Shown: positions 1 to 12,600 of the stretch, piece after piece
How the letters are laid out: each line of letters begins with the position of its first letter
Position numbering within the stretch: the stretch's first letter is position 1
DNA from: Timema cristinae
Lineage: Eukaryota > Arthropoda > Insecta > Phasmatodea > Timematidae
NCBI GenBank assembly: GCA_039000515.1
Contig: JBCFYV010000012.1
Coordinates: 6,814,000 to 6,877,999, forward strand
Direction of reading: 5' to 3'
DNA: 64,000 bases
Position numbers and translations under genes: made by a program
The notes under the pieces: generated by a model
The model's input: the letters and a program-made list of their open reading frames with translations, nothing else
What the model was told of the DNA's origin: nothing
Database searches by the model: none

Positions 1-2330
1 TTTGCCTTTTTTATACAAAAAGCTTTTTTCGACCTTTTTGGTCCTAGTTTTGTGGGTCATTTGCCCTTTACGTGGCTTTTCCAAAAATTTTACAGTTTTC
101 CCGGCCGGTTTGTAAAGGTCCCCAAAATATGAGTCTTTTTAAACTATTATAATAATAAAAAACCCAACGAAAAAGTATTACTTTTTTTACTACAAAAAAA
201 AAACTTTTAAAAACCTGCTCCGGTGCTAGCTTTGAAAACTAATCCCGTCATTTGGTCGTGAAAAGGGGTTTAAAAAGCCCAGGGAGTCGGGGTTTGTCTT
301 CCATCAGGTATCAGGGGGTTTTATTTTTAAATTTTAAATTTTTTCCCCACACTCTCTCCGAAAAATGCGAGTGAAATTTTCCTCTAAATTCAGCTTTTCG
401 TAATCCCAAAATTAATTAGCGAAATTTTAGTACATATGAATTTCCCGGGGAAAGGGTTTTAATTTTTACCGCCCCTCGGTGTTTAAAAAGAATAACAAAA
501 AAAAACCCTTAAAACTTTCCCCACTCAAATTTTAAATTTAAAAAAATTCCCTTAGTAATTTTTATTTTTGTCCCCCCTTTCAAAGGGAAAAAAACCCTTT
601 TTTTTTGAAAATTTATGGGCCCCTTAATAGTTTTTCAGTACAAAAAATTATTTTGGACCTTTGTTTTAAAAGTTAATTATTTTAAATTATTAATTTTTTT
701 AAATTCTTAGTACCCCGGGATTTAAAAACTCAAAGACCACAACCCCCCGGGTTTAAAGCCCATGAAAATGGGGCCCATTTATGTTTAAATTACCAAAAAA
801 AAAAAAAAAAAAAAGAGGTTTAGCGCTAGGGCCAACACTGTTGTGAACAAAGGGGCGGGAAATCCCAGCTTACTTTTCCCACTTCACCCTGCCCATCCCC
901 CTCTTCACAAAAACAACCCCCCCCTTTCCCACCCCATGTTAAAATTTCCCTTTCAAAATTTTATACCCTATTCATTTTTGGGGGAAGTTTTGTGATCGAA
1001 TCACCTTTGGGTCGATTTAAAGGGTTTAAATTTTAAAAAAGAACAGATGGATTGTTCGGTTTTCTTGATTTACAATTTTCTTTAAAATTTTTAGCCTGGG
1101 AATTTACTGTCTCCCTCAAATTTTCCCCCTAAAAAAACCCCCCCCCTAAACCCGCCTCCCCTCCCTAAAACTTCATCCCAAGATTTTTCGTCCCCCAAAA
1201 ACTTGACAAGCGGTTATTTTGGTTCTCAAGGGAAAAACGGCCCGGGTTATTTTTCCACTTTCCCCTTTTATCCCAACGAAAACAAACGTTAATCTTATGA
1301 ATTTTTCTAAACATTAGATGTTCAACAACGTTAAAAGTGCCCGGAAAAAAAATTTCCCGTTTACCTTACTAGTATCGAAAAAAAAGTACGTTTCCCTAAA
1401 AGTATTTTGTATCGAAATTTAAATTGAATTTTTTTTTTGTTTGTTTTTTTGTAAAAAATTTTTTCTCAACTTTTGCTTTCTTAAGTGTGTTTTCTTTTTT
1501 GCTTAAAACACTGCCAAATTAAAATGATTTTATATTAATAATTTTTTTAGGACTTTTAACGAGATTCACATTTTTTAACATACTCTACATGAAAAGATTA
1601 TTAGGTAATTTTTGAAAAAACATTAAGAATGGCCCCGTCCCTTTTTCCCCCCCGTACACAGCCCCCAAAAAAAAAACCCCCTTTCCTATTGGCTCGCTTG
1701 GTGGCCCACTATCGTCACTTTCCCCCAAAAACCTAAGGGGAAAGCTCTCTTATTCTCCCATTTTCCCGACTGTTGGGGCGGACGGGACAGGGGAAAGACG
1801 GACACTTTTACGGAACCAGGGGGGCTTTGGAGGAAAGGGGTTTGGAAGGTTTTACTTCACCCCAAATCTTCTTAGTAAGATTTGGGTAAGGGGGCAAATT
1901 TAAAAGAGTAAAAATTTCAAAAGAAAAGGAAAAAGATAAAGTTCATCGGCCCGGGGGGGACGAGAGAGGGCCCACCGGACCCTAGTGGGGTTTCCCGGGC
2001 CCCCTACTGGAAATAGACGGAAACCTGCCAAAAACCCCCCTTTTTAAAAAGGTAAATTTTAAAATTATATTAAAAAAAAAAAAACCTTGATTTAAAAAAC
2101 TGACATTTAACCCGCTTTGAGACAAAGGGCCCAATTTAAAAAACCACTTTCTCAAAAAAATTTACTTAAAGAGCTGTCCCCCCATTTGGGGGCCCAAAAC
2201 CCCCAAAATTTCTAAAATGGACAAAACCCCGCCCCTAACAAGGGAGCTAAAAAAAAAAAGGACAGTTAACCCCAAGACTTGTTAGAGATTTTGGGAAAAT
2301 TGACGTAGAATCAGTTTTATCGGACGAAGA
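1..2330. other. smeared AT-rich DNA, no gene seen
   Basis: Long runs of single bases alternate, with blocks such as aaaa/tttt/cccc meeting directly. No reading frame longer than background and no motif can be recognised. The pattern matches the consensus-error style calibrated from the two inverted arms of element A, so the underlying sequence cannot be judged. Confidence 0.6.
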
Positions 2331-3600
2331 GTGGGAGATGCCCAGTGGTTTTTGCGCAACTGCACTAAAAAAGAAAACTCTTTTCAAACCCCGTGGAAGA
2401 CAACCCAAACCAAAAACCCAATCAGGGTAAACAAAAAATTTTCAGAAAAATTTGCAGACAAGGAGGTAAATATAGACACCCGGAAATTAACAAAAAACCA
2501 AAATCCCGGGACAAGAAACAAAAAACCACCCAAAAAACCCTCAAAAAAAAAAATTCCCCCCAATAGTTTTTTCCCGGGAACGGCAAATCCCCCAAACATC
2601 GTTAAAACCATGAAACCAAACCAGGGTTTGGGACGTTAAAAATATTTTTTCTCAAAGAATGGTTTTAAAGGTACCCCAAACCCCCTAGAAGTTTTCAATT
2701 CCCAAAAAACCCATGCTAAAAAAGGACAGGTCAGGATACCACACCTACCCCTTTTCCGAGGGGGGGAACCAAAAAAACCCCCCACTAAAAAAATTTGTAA
2801 TAAAAGGCCCTTCCCCCCAAACAGGGTAAAACAGTTTGGAAAACAAAGAGGAACCCCAAAATATTGGGGTACACTCAACGACGTGCGGCAGTTTACAACA
2901 CGACAAAAACCCCGGAAAAAACACCCCACACGATCAGGTCAAGCTTTTAAACCTTTTTTGGGTTTTTGTACTTTGCCCAATCCCCGAAAAGAACTTCCAA
3001 TTGTTCCCAAGAGCATATTATAAACAACCCCCGATTTAAAAAATTTGGCCATTACATCAAATCACAAATTTACATTCCCAGTGCCAAAGGTCCCAAAATT
3101 TTTGGCCCCCTAAAAAAATTAATTTTTTTTAAACAACCCTGGGGTGCGTCAAGGGGCCGGGTTTCCCCCAAATTTTGACTGCCAAAAATCCCCCAAAAAA
3201 GGGACGAAACCCCCCCCAAAGCAAGCTGTTTTAAACTGCGGGGGGAAAAAACACAAAAAAACTACTCCGTCCCAAAGAAAAATCAAAAAAACCTATTTTA
3301 AAAAAAAATAAAAACAGGGAAAACCCCGAAACCCTTCACTCATACAAAATTTTTTGGGCTAAAAAACGCAAAAGATTTTTCCCGACACTACACAAAAAAA
3401 ACCCAGTGACCCCAAACCCTTGTAAAACACGACCCAGGGCAGCTAAAAGGGTTTTACCCCTTAATCATTAAAAATTGACGCTAAACAGAAAAAAAAGGAA
3501 CAAGAGAAAATACCCCATTTGACTTCAAAGATATAATAAACCCCCCAAAAAATTTTATCAACTTTAATCCCCGGACTTATCATTTACTTCAGCCCAAATC
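2331..3600 (+). pseudogene. gag-like ORF1 remnant of a Jockey-type LINE
   Basis: This is probably the nucleic-acid-binding ORF1 of the LINE whose ORF2 follows. Seen: a basic, Lys/Pro-rich frame at 2,331-2,639 and, around 3,020-3,070, the peptide FKKFGHYIKS. That peptide has the spacing of a gag zinc knuckle in which the cysteines have been lost or misread. Jockey-clade ORF1 proteins carry several CCHC knuckles just before ORF2, and the position fits. Frames change several times and no start codon can be chosen, since the listed frame opens on GTG. The call rests mainly on its position before ORF2, so other identities remain possible. Confidence 0.35.
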
Positions 3601-4199
3601 CCCTCACAAAGTTTTAAACGGGTGAAAAACAAAATTCAAAAATAAAGTTTCTACGGGAAAGGGCCACCCAACAAATTATTTCCTAAAGGAAAGTTGCGAA
3701 TAGAGACATGATTAATAAAAAAAAATCAGCTAAGGATTCCTAAACCTGGAACCCCAAATGGTATCCAAACCCAAAAAAAACACAAAAACAAAGAAAAAAT
3801 ATTAATTTAAAAAAAATTTTGGGGATACTGGGCCCAAAATATGGGGAAACCCACCAAAACAAGGGTCAAAGCTGAACTTTCCCAGGTTTCGCCTATCCCG
3901 GTAAGACAGAGAAACAGGGAGGGGAGGGGGAAACACCCCCGTCCTTAAAAAAAGCCCATTTCCCCACATCCCGGGAAAAAAACAGAAAACCCACGCCCTT
4001 TCCAAAACCCTTTTAAAAGGCCACAACGGTCCTTACATTTAAACCCCAAAACCCGGACAAAAACCCCAATTTTTTCCCTTTTGGGGTTTTTGCCTAAAAA
4101 ACCCCCCGTCCAAGAGGATTTTTTTAAAAAACCGGGCCTTGATTTTAGTAAAACAGCTGAAAATTTTCATTGGCGGCGCCCTTCAACACCCAAAGAAAC

Positions 4200-6600
4200 G
4201 AAAAGGAAATTTGGTCGTTTGACGAACCGCCAACGGAGTTAATAGGGAACACTAAAAAACGAATCAGACTAAAACATATGGTTTCCCAAAGTTTACACCC
4301 CCCCAAAACCTACCCGGGAAAAAACTTTCTACACAGACCGGGACCATAATAGACTTAATCCGGACAAGCCTAAAAATAGCCCCGGGGACACAAAACAGTA
4401 TTGCAAGAGTTGGTTTCGGATCAAAACCCCTCTTCTATGCGAAGGGGGAAAATTTGACCTTAAAACCCCAAAACCCCAATTGGCGAAAAAACAAAAATAA
4501 CCCAACGACTGACTGGCCCAAGTATAATCGGGAACTACAAGAAGCATACCAAGGGACTTTGGGACATACGTACTAAAACGGATTTTGACGCAGCTAGGGG
4601 ACTTGTTTACAAAAACCCCACTACGGGAAATTTCTTACAAGCACAACACAAAGGGACAACACCAAAGAAAAACAAAAATTTTCAAAATGGTTCCCCCCGG
4701 GAATTAAAATTATTTGCAAAGCCTTAAGAGGGAAGCCCGTAGGGATTGGCAGAGGCTGAGAACCCCAAACCCCGGAGGCCCCAGGTTTTAACCCGACTTA
4801 GGGCTTTTGTGAGAAAGAAAAAATCAAAAAAAAATCGGGGAACAAAAAATTAATAAAATTTGTTCCCAAATTTTTTAACCGCCCTAACCTACAGAAAACC
4901 CATGGGCAAAAAACCAAAAAAGTGTTTCAAAAGGGGACAAACTAAAAAAAAAAAAAACCAACCCACCCATCAGGGCCCAAAACTGGGAAGGGGTTTTACA
5001 ACAGTGAAAAACAAAGAAAAGGCCATTGCATAACTTTAGAAGCCCCAATTTAAAACCCAAAATTCCCCAACTAGACAAAAAACCTTTTAACGGAAAAAGT
5101 AAAACAGGCAGTCAAAAACTTTTCCCGCCCAAATTAACTGAGACACCACCCCCCGTAAAAAACAAAGAGACCCAAAAAGAAAAATATCAAAAAAACTAAA
5201 ACAGAACAAGGCCACGGGGAATTTGGACGGGGTTAAAGAACGATATGTAAGGAAATTTTAACCCGGCACAAGTTTGGACCCCCTCAAAAGGGTTTTTAAA
5301 AGGGAAACCCCAAAAAAATTTCATATTTCCCTAAAACCGGGAAAAAAGGTGGCCAAGGTGATATCCTTTCCCAAAAGGGGGGGAAAAACTCAATCTTCCC
5401 CTCAAAATAGGCGCCCTAAAACCCCTTTTAAAAAACCAAGGGGAAAAAACTTTTTGAAATACTGAAAACTAGAAAGACTACACGCACAACACAGGCCCAA
5501 AAAGATCTTCCGGGACACCCAATTTGGTTTCAAGAAACGCATTAAAACCCATCCACCCTTACAAAAATTTGCTGAAGACCCCACGGACGTTTTTTAAAAA
5601 CCCCCAAACCAAAGAATCCCTAAAAAACCATCTTTTCTGGGACTTTGGGAAAAAGGCGTTCGAAAAGGGTTTATGGGCATATGGAAAATTTCCCCCAAAA
5701 AAAATGTTTTCCCCCTTAATTTCCCCAAAGTGGGCACCCATACCCCTGATATACAACAAACCTTTAAAACCACAGCCCAATTTAAATTTTCCATCAAAGG
5801 CACCCTATCTAAAAAAGTACAAGCGGGGGGCGGGGTCCCGCGGGGGGTCGGTGCTGGCTCCCTTCTTTATACAATATCTATGTGTAAAAAGCCCGACTAG
5901 CCCGGGGTTTACTAAAAGGGACTTTTTCCCGACGTTACTTTAATATACACAAGGGGAAAGGGGAAACATTTATTTTTTGCCCCCTAGCCCCGGGCAACTT
6001 TATTTAAAAGACTTTTAAAACCCTGGCTCCCCAAAAATTGGGAGAATAAAAGGTGAAATTCCCAGCCAAATACCCAGCGTTTCGTCTTATCAAAAGAAAA
6101 CGGGAAACCCCCAGAAAACTTTAGGGTTATCCCGGAAGAGATACCCTTAAAGGGACAAAAAGTACCTAGGGATTCATATTGACAAAAAATAAATGGCCCA
6201 AAAACACTACTGAACCAACAAAAAAAGGCAAAGGCGATATTCGTTAAAACTCTACCCTTTGCTCAAAGGTAAGGGAAAAACTCAAAAAACGAAACGGGGA
6301 CGATATAAAAAACCCGTTTTTAAAAACCGTTTATTTTTTTTACGGCTGCGTTGTATGGGGCTATGCGGGCCAAGACCCACCTCGGGGGAAAACCCCAAAA
6401 AAACACAAAAAAAATACTTGGGAAAGGATAACGGGACTGGAAAAAAGGCAAGATCGCCCAAAATTACCCCCAAAAATTTGGACAAAAAGGGAAAAGCCCA
6501 CTCGAAAAAAATCTTCCGTGAAAAAGAGAAGGGCAAATTTTTACAAACCAAGCAGAAAACCCACGAAAAAACAATAATAAAGGTTTGGTGACTACACACA
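4200..6600 (+). pseudogene. LINE ORF2: endonuclease and reverse transcriptase (Jockey-like)
   Basis: This is the replicase of a non-LTR retrotransposon, which nicks target DNA and reverse-transcribes its own RNA. Fragments appear in the correct order across changing frames. TIIDLIRTSLKIAP (4,343-4,384) is typical of the end of an APE-type endonuclease. DWPKYNRELQEA lies near 4,515, and KVAKVISFPK plus NRRPKTP (about 5,345-5,420) is the pre-finger region of the RT. QFGFKKRIKTHPPLQKF lies at 5,520, GGSVLAPFF (5,845-5,871) is the RT block before the catalytic aspartates, and KYLGIHIDK (6,160-6,186) is the C-terminal block. A thumb-like LYPLLKG stretch is near 6,250. The YxDD motif itself is not readable near 5,900. 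Stops and frameshifts are too many for a working gene, but part of the damage is sequencing error. Confidence 0.6.
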
Positions 6601-9600
6601 CAGGAAGAAAAAAAAACCATAAAAAAGGGAAAAAGGCCCGGAAAAAAATTTGGTTGAAAAAACTTTTAAAAGGGCCCCCAAGGCAGAGTGGAGGTTTTTT
6701 TAAAAAAAAAAGGGTTTTCCGGGGGGTCAGGGGGGGGGGGTTTTTTCACTAAGGAGACTTGCCCCCCCGATATTCCGAGGAGGTGGGGGGGGCTTTGGGT
6801 TTTTTCCTGGGGGGGGAAAAGAGGAATACCGGGGGAAGCTGACCCCAGACAACAATTTTAGCCCACCCCCCCTTTTAAAAACCCCAAAATTTTTGGGGAC
6901 GGTCTGTGGGGGGTTTTAGGCGGGTTTTCCCCCCAAAAGGCCCAAAAACCGTATTAAAAAAAAAAAGGGGGGCCCTGAAAAAAAAAATTTTTCCCTTGCA
7001 GTCGGGCCCATCCTGGGGGACACATACAAAAAAACACCACAGGGGGGGGCCCCCCCCCTCCCTCCCCCCCGCCCCAAAAAAAGCCTGCCCTTGTCGGGGC
7101 CCCTCCCCCAAAGGGGGCCCCAACCAACCATTTTTTAAAAATTTTACACCCAAAAAAATTTTCCCCTTTTAAAACCTTGAACAAAAAAAAATTTTAAAAC
7201 CCTTTTAAAAATTTTTAAAAGGAAAACCCCTGGAAAAAAACCGACGGATTTTTGTTCACATGGCAAGGGCCCCTTTCCCCCTAGTTGAAAAAAAAAAAGG
7301 GTAAGAGGAAATGTAAAAAAAAAAAACAGGGCAAAAACCCAAAAAAAAAACCAAAATCACCAATCGAAAAAAAATTTTCCCAAGCCACTGGAAGCAAAAA
7401 CAAAAAAAAACAATCCCCCCCCTTTTAAAACGGGGAAAACCCCAAAAAAAAGGGGAAAGGGGAGACTTCAAAAAAAATTTTTAAAAGGGAATTTTAAAAG
7501 AAACGAAAAAAAATTCTAAAACCAAAACCCGGAAGCGGGAGGAAAATGCAATAGTAAAAAAAAAAGGGGGGGGTTCAACCCCCGGGGAACCCCCAAGGGG
7601 GTTTTAAAAAAAGATGAAAAAATTTAAAAATTTTCCCTTAAAAAGCCCAAAAAAAATTAAAAACCACCCTTTTCCCATTGCTTTTAAATTTTTTTTCCTT
7701 TTTAACCCCCCAATCCACTAAACCCAAAGGGGGAACCCGGGTCAAAAAAATTTTTTTTTTCCCCACAAACTAAAAAATTTTTTAAAAAAATTCTTTCATT
7801 TAGTTTTAAATGAACCTGTGTTTTTTTTCCCCCCATTTGATATAACCCCCAAAAAATTTTTCTTTTTGACCCTGACTCGTTTGGGTTTCTTTCACCCTTT
7901 TTAAATAAGGTTTGATAAAGATACTTCACAACAAAACCCCCTTTTCCCCCCAAAAACCGGGCCCTTTCCCCCCAAAAAAAGTTGTCGGGGGATTACAAGA
8001 AAATTAACATTTTTTTTTTTTGCAAAAAATTTTTTGGGGGTTTTTACAATGAAAATATATCGAAAAAAAAAATTAAAAAAATAAAAAACCCCAATTTTGT
8101 CAAATTTATCGATATGAAATCACCCCCAAAACTTTTTTTTTAAGCGGTCCCCCTTAGAAATATAAAAAGGAATTGGAGAGCAAAGGGGGGGAAAACTTAG
8201 TACAAATTTTTAAGGCCCCAAAAAATTGGGTTTTTGGGATTTTTTCAAATTTTAAAAAAGGGTTTTTTGGGTAAATTATTTTTTTTTTAAAAAACCCGAC
8301 GGGTTTTTTGGCCCCAAGTTAAAAATTTTTATAATGGCTCAAAAAATTTTTTTCCCTTAAAGGTAAAATTTGGGGGGGAAAAACTTTTATATTAAAAAAT
8401 TATTTTTAAGTCCTTTTTAAAAATTTTCATTAAGGAAAATTTAAATAAAATTTTTGGGGTTTTCAAAAAACAAAAATTTTTAATTTTTCCCAAAAAAAAT
8501 TTTTCCCCAAAAAAATTTTTAAAATTTGAAAAAAATTTTTCCCCCAAAAAACATTTTTTTAAAATTAAAAAATTTAAAATTTTCCTTTAAAAGGGTTTTT
8601 AAATTTTAAACCCCAGGGGTTTGTCTCAAAAACACTATAATAATTACCCCCCCAATTGATTTTTCAAAAAAAGGTAATTTTGGGAAAAAGAATTTTTAAT
8701 ACCAGAAATTTTTTTTTAAAATTATTTTATTATTTTTTTTATTATTTTTTTTTTTATTACATTTTTTTTATATAGCCTTTTACCTTTTAAAAGGTAAAAA
8801 AAAACCCAAAATTTTACCCAAAAAAACCCCCCTTTAAAAATTTTAACCCCTAATTTTTCCACTCCCCCAAAATTTTTTTTAAATTTAAAAACCCCCCCGG
8901 GTTTTCCCCAAAATTTTTAAATTTATTTTTAAACCCCCGAAAATTTCCCCCCAAAATGAAAAAAATTTAAGGAAAACTTGTTTTTTTAAACGAAAATTTT
9001 CCCCTTTCCCCCGCCAATTTTTTTTAAAATCCCCCCTTTAAAGGGGGAAAAGACTTCAAAAAAAAAGCAACAAAAAATTTTTAAAACCCCCCTTTCCAAG
9101 GGATCAGTGTTGCCCCAAAGGGAGGATTTTAAAATTTTGGGGAAATAAACCCCCAACAAAAAAAAAATTGGGAAAAAAGGGTGCTCAAAGCAAAAATTGT
9201 GGGAAAAAATAGTGAAAAAAAAACCCCAAACATAGGGTTTTTTACGGACAAAAATGATATCAATATTCGGAAAGACCCCCAAAAATTTTATACTTAAATA
9301 CTTTTTTTTGACGGAGGTTCAAAGAAAATATAAAAAGTAAACTCGCCCCAAAATTTGGGGGCCCCGGGAAAACCCCCCCCTTTTTTTAAAAAAAAGGGGA
9401 AAAAAACCCTTTAAACAAAAAAAGGTTTTTCCCCCCACAAAAATAAGGCGAAAAAAAAAAAGTTAGTTTTAAGTGTTACTAAAAAAAAAACCCAAAAAAG
9501 AAAAAAAAATTTTAACTAACAAAATTGAGGGGGCCCATTTTTTCCCAAAAACCCCGTTTAATGCAAAAACCCCAAAATTTTTAAAGGTTGTGCATATTTC

Positions 9601-12600
9601 ATACAGGGAAAAAAGGGGTTTTTAAATCCCCGGGGAAAATTAAATTTTTTAATTTTCCCCCAAAAAAATTTTTTTTCCCCCAAAAAAAAACCCCCAAACA
9701 AACAAAAATAAAGGGGGGGGGTAAGATTCCCCAAGTCAGGGGCCCTAGAGGAAAATAAAAAAAATTTCCCCCAAAATAAAAAAAAAAAAATTTTCCCTTT
9801 AAATAATTTTTAAAAAATTTTAAAAACGCTTTTTAAAATTTTTAAAAACCCTTTTATACCCCCCCAAAATTTTTCTATAATTTTTAAAACTTAGTTTGAA
9901 AAAGCCCGAATAAAAATTTTTTGAAAAAAATTTTCCCCCTTTTTTTTCACAAAAAAAATTTTTTAAAAAAATTTTTAAAATTTAACCCCTTTAAAATTTT
10001 AGCCCCCCCGGGCCCCTCCCCTTTTTTGAAATTTTTTTTGGCCCCAAAAAATTTGAGTGGTTTTTACAAAAAAAAAAACCCCCCCAATTTAAAAATTTGA
10101 GAACGGGGGTTTTTAACCCATGTCCCAAATAGTGGGGGGGGAAGGGGGGGAAAGAGAGGGAAAGTTTTTTGGGAGGGATGGGGGGGAATCTCCCAGAGGG
10201 GGGGGGAAAAATAGGAGGGGGTTCGAAAAACCGCCCAGGTGGGGGAAGTGGCTTTTTCGCTTCCCAAAGTCGTTTTTATTGTTTTTTTTTCTGATTTTTG
10301 GCTTTTTTCCCAAGGGGAAAATTTTAAAAAACAAAATTTTGGTTTTTCAGTTTCGGAGAGAGGGGGTCAGTCCCCCTTTTGCTTGGGGTTTTTTGGGGTT
10401 TTAAAAAGGGGTAAAATGGAAAGTTTTCCCCCATTTGTATGAACTTTTTACTTTGTATTTTTTTTATTTTTCCCAAAAAGGGAAACCTTTCCCCTTTCCT
10501 TTTTTTTTTTTTTTTTTTAAAAAAAAACAAGGGGGGGTGTGTAAAAAGGGGACATTTGGGGGGAATGGATAGCCCCCGGGGGGCCCCCCTTTTAAAAGGG
10601 GGCCTTTTAAAAATTGTTTTTTTTTTTAAAAAGGGAGAAATTTTTTTTTTTAACCCTTTTTTTCCCCCCCCCGGGAACCCTTTTCCTCCCCCGCGACTGG
10701 GGGTTCCCGGGAAAACCCCCCTTTGTTCCCCCAAAAAACAAAACGACCCGTAAACTCCCCCCCAACCCCTTTTTCCCCTACCCCAAAACCAAAAAGTTTT
10801 AAAAACAGCTTTCCCCCTTTCCCCGTGTTTTAAAAAAAAATTTTTTTCCAAAAAAGCCTTTTTGCGGGGGGGAAAATTTTTAATTTTTTTTTCCTTTTTT
10901 CCCTTCCCCCATTTTTAAAACGTAACTTATTTTTTTTTATTATTTTTTTAGCCCCACGTTTCTCCCTTTTTCGGGTAACCCGCATTTTTAATAATTACCT
11001 AATTTTTTAGGGTTAAAAGGAAGGGGTTTTAATTTTGGGAGTAAAGGCACCCGCATTTCCCACGGGGGGTGAGGGGAAAACCTTTTTAAAAAAAACCCCC
11101 CCAAAAGTCCCCCCCGGGGGGGGTTTTAAAAACCCCCAAAAACCCTCCCGTCTTGGGCAGTTTTTCTTTTTTTGAGGGGGGGGCCCTTTAAAACCCCACG
11201 GGCCCCTTTAAGGGGGGGCCCCATTTTCTAAAGAAAGGGGTGATAAATGGGGAAATTTAAAAAAAGGGGGTTTGCAATGGGGGTGGTTTTAAAAAAATTT
11301 TGGTTTTTTTCTATTCCAAAAACCAAGGGGGGTTTTAAAAATTCCTTTAAATGTGACCCCCCCTTTTAGCCCCACCTCAAAAGTAAAAGTATCCCTTTTG
11401 GGGGGGGGCCAAAAAAAATTTTGGGAAAAGGGGGGGGGGGGGGGACAAAAAAGGTCCCCTTTTCCCGGGGGGACCGGACCCCCAATCAGAAAAATTACAT
11501 ATTTATCCACATTTTGGGTCATTTTTTTCGTCCGGGGGATTTTTTACTTTTTGGGGGGAAAAACCCCCCCCCCCCTTACAAATTTTCAATAAATTTAATT
11601 GGAAACTATGCCCATTCCTTTTAAAGGGAAAAAATTTTAAATTTTTTTTTTCATAAAAAAAAAATTAATTTTTTTTAAAAAAAATTTATTAAAATTTAAA
11701 AAAGGGATGGATGGGGCTTTTAAAAAATTTAAAAACCCCACTTTTTTTTATTTAAAAAAAAAAAAGGCAAAGGGTTTTTTCCCCCCCTTTTTTTTTTTAA
11801 AATTTTGAGAAATTTCGAAAACTCGGGAAATTTGTTACAAAAAGGGTAATTTGATATGTCCAGGGGGGAAAAAATTTTTTCCCTTTTTTAAATTAAAACC
11901 CCCGGGGGTTTTTTAAACCATTAAAAAATTTAATAAAATTCAGGGGGAAAAAATGTTTTTTAACCTTAAAAAATCAGTTTTTTTAAAATAAAAAAAAAAA
12001 AAAACCCTGGACCCCAAAATTCGACCCCGGGGATGTTCCCCCTTTTGGCCCCAAATGCTCTACCGTGCCCCCTTTCCGGGTTTTTCCCTCCCCAAAAGCT
12101 TATTTTTTTCCCCCGGGTTTTTTGGGGTTGGTTGTTTTTCTAAAGGGGGGGAAAAAACCAAAAACCTTTGGCCCCTGGGAAACAAAAAAACCCAGGATGA
12201 CTTGAGAAATAAAAATTTTTCCCCCGCCCCCCCCCAAAAGGGGTTTCCGGGGTTTTTTCCCCCCCCTCTAGGGAAATTTTTTTTAAAACTTTTGTAAATT
12301 TATTAAACAAGGGGGGATTGACCTGTCAAAACCCCAAAAAAATTTTTTCCCCGTTTTTTAAAACACGTGAAGGGGGTTAAAACTATCGTTAAAACCCCCA
12401 AAAGGTTTTTAACTAGATTCATTTGGGGGAAAAAGAATCCCCCCTTTAAAAAAAAAAAAAGGGGAATTTAAAAAAAAATTGTAAGATTTTTTTTTGAAAA
12501 AAAATGGGGAAAAAACCCCCCCTTCGGTGTCTTCATGGAAAAACCCCGCAAAAATTCCCCCCGTCGAGGGGGCCCCCCGGGGATGTTGGGAGTTAGTTTC

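Noticed and set aside
6875..7184. Four overlapping open frames on both strands
   Set aside because: All come from G- and C-runs in smeared sequence; mutual overlap on both strands shows low-complexity origin.
10324..10851. Longest minus-strand open frame in the left smeared region (175 codons)
   Set aside because: Translates to Lys/Phe/Gly/Pro runs created by homopolymers, overlaps open frames on the plus strand, and has no domain signal.
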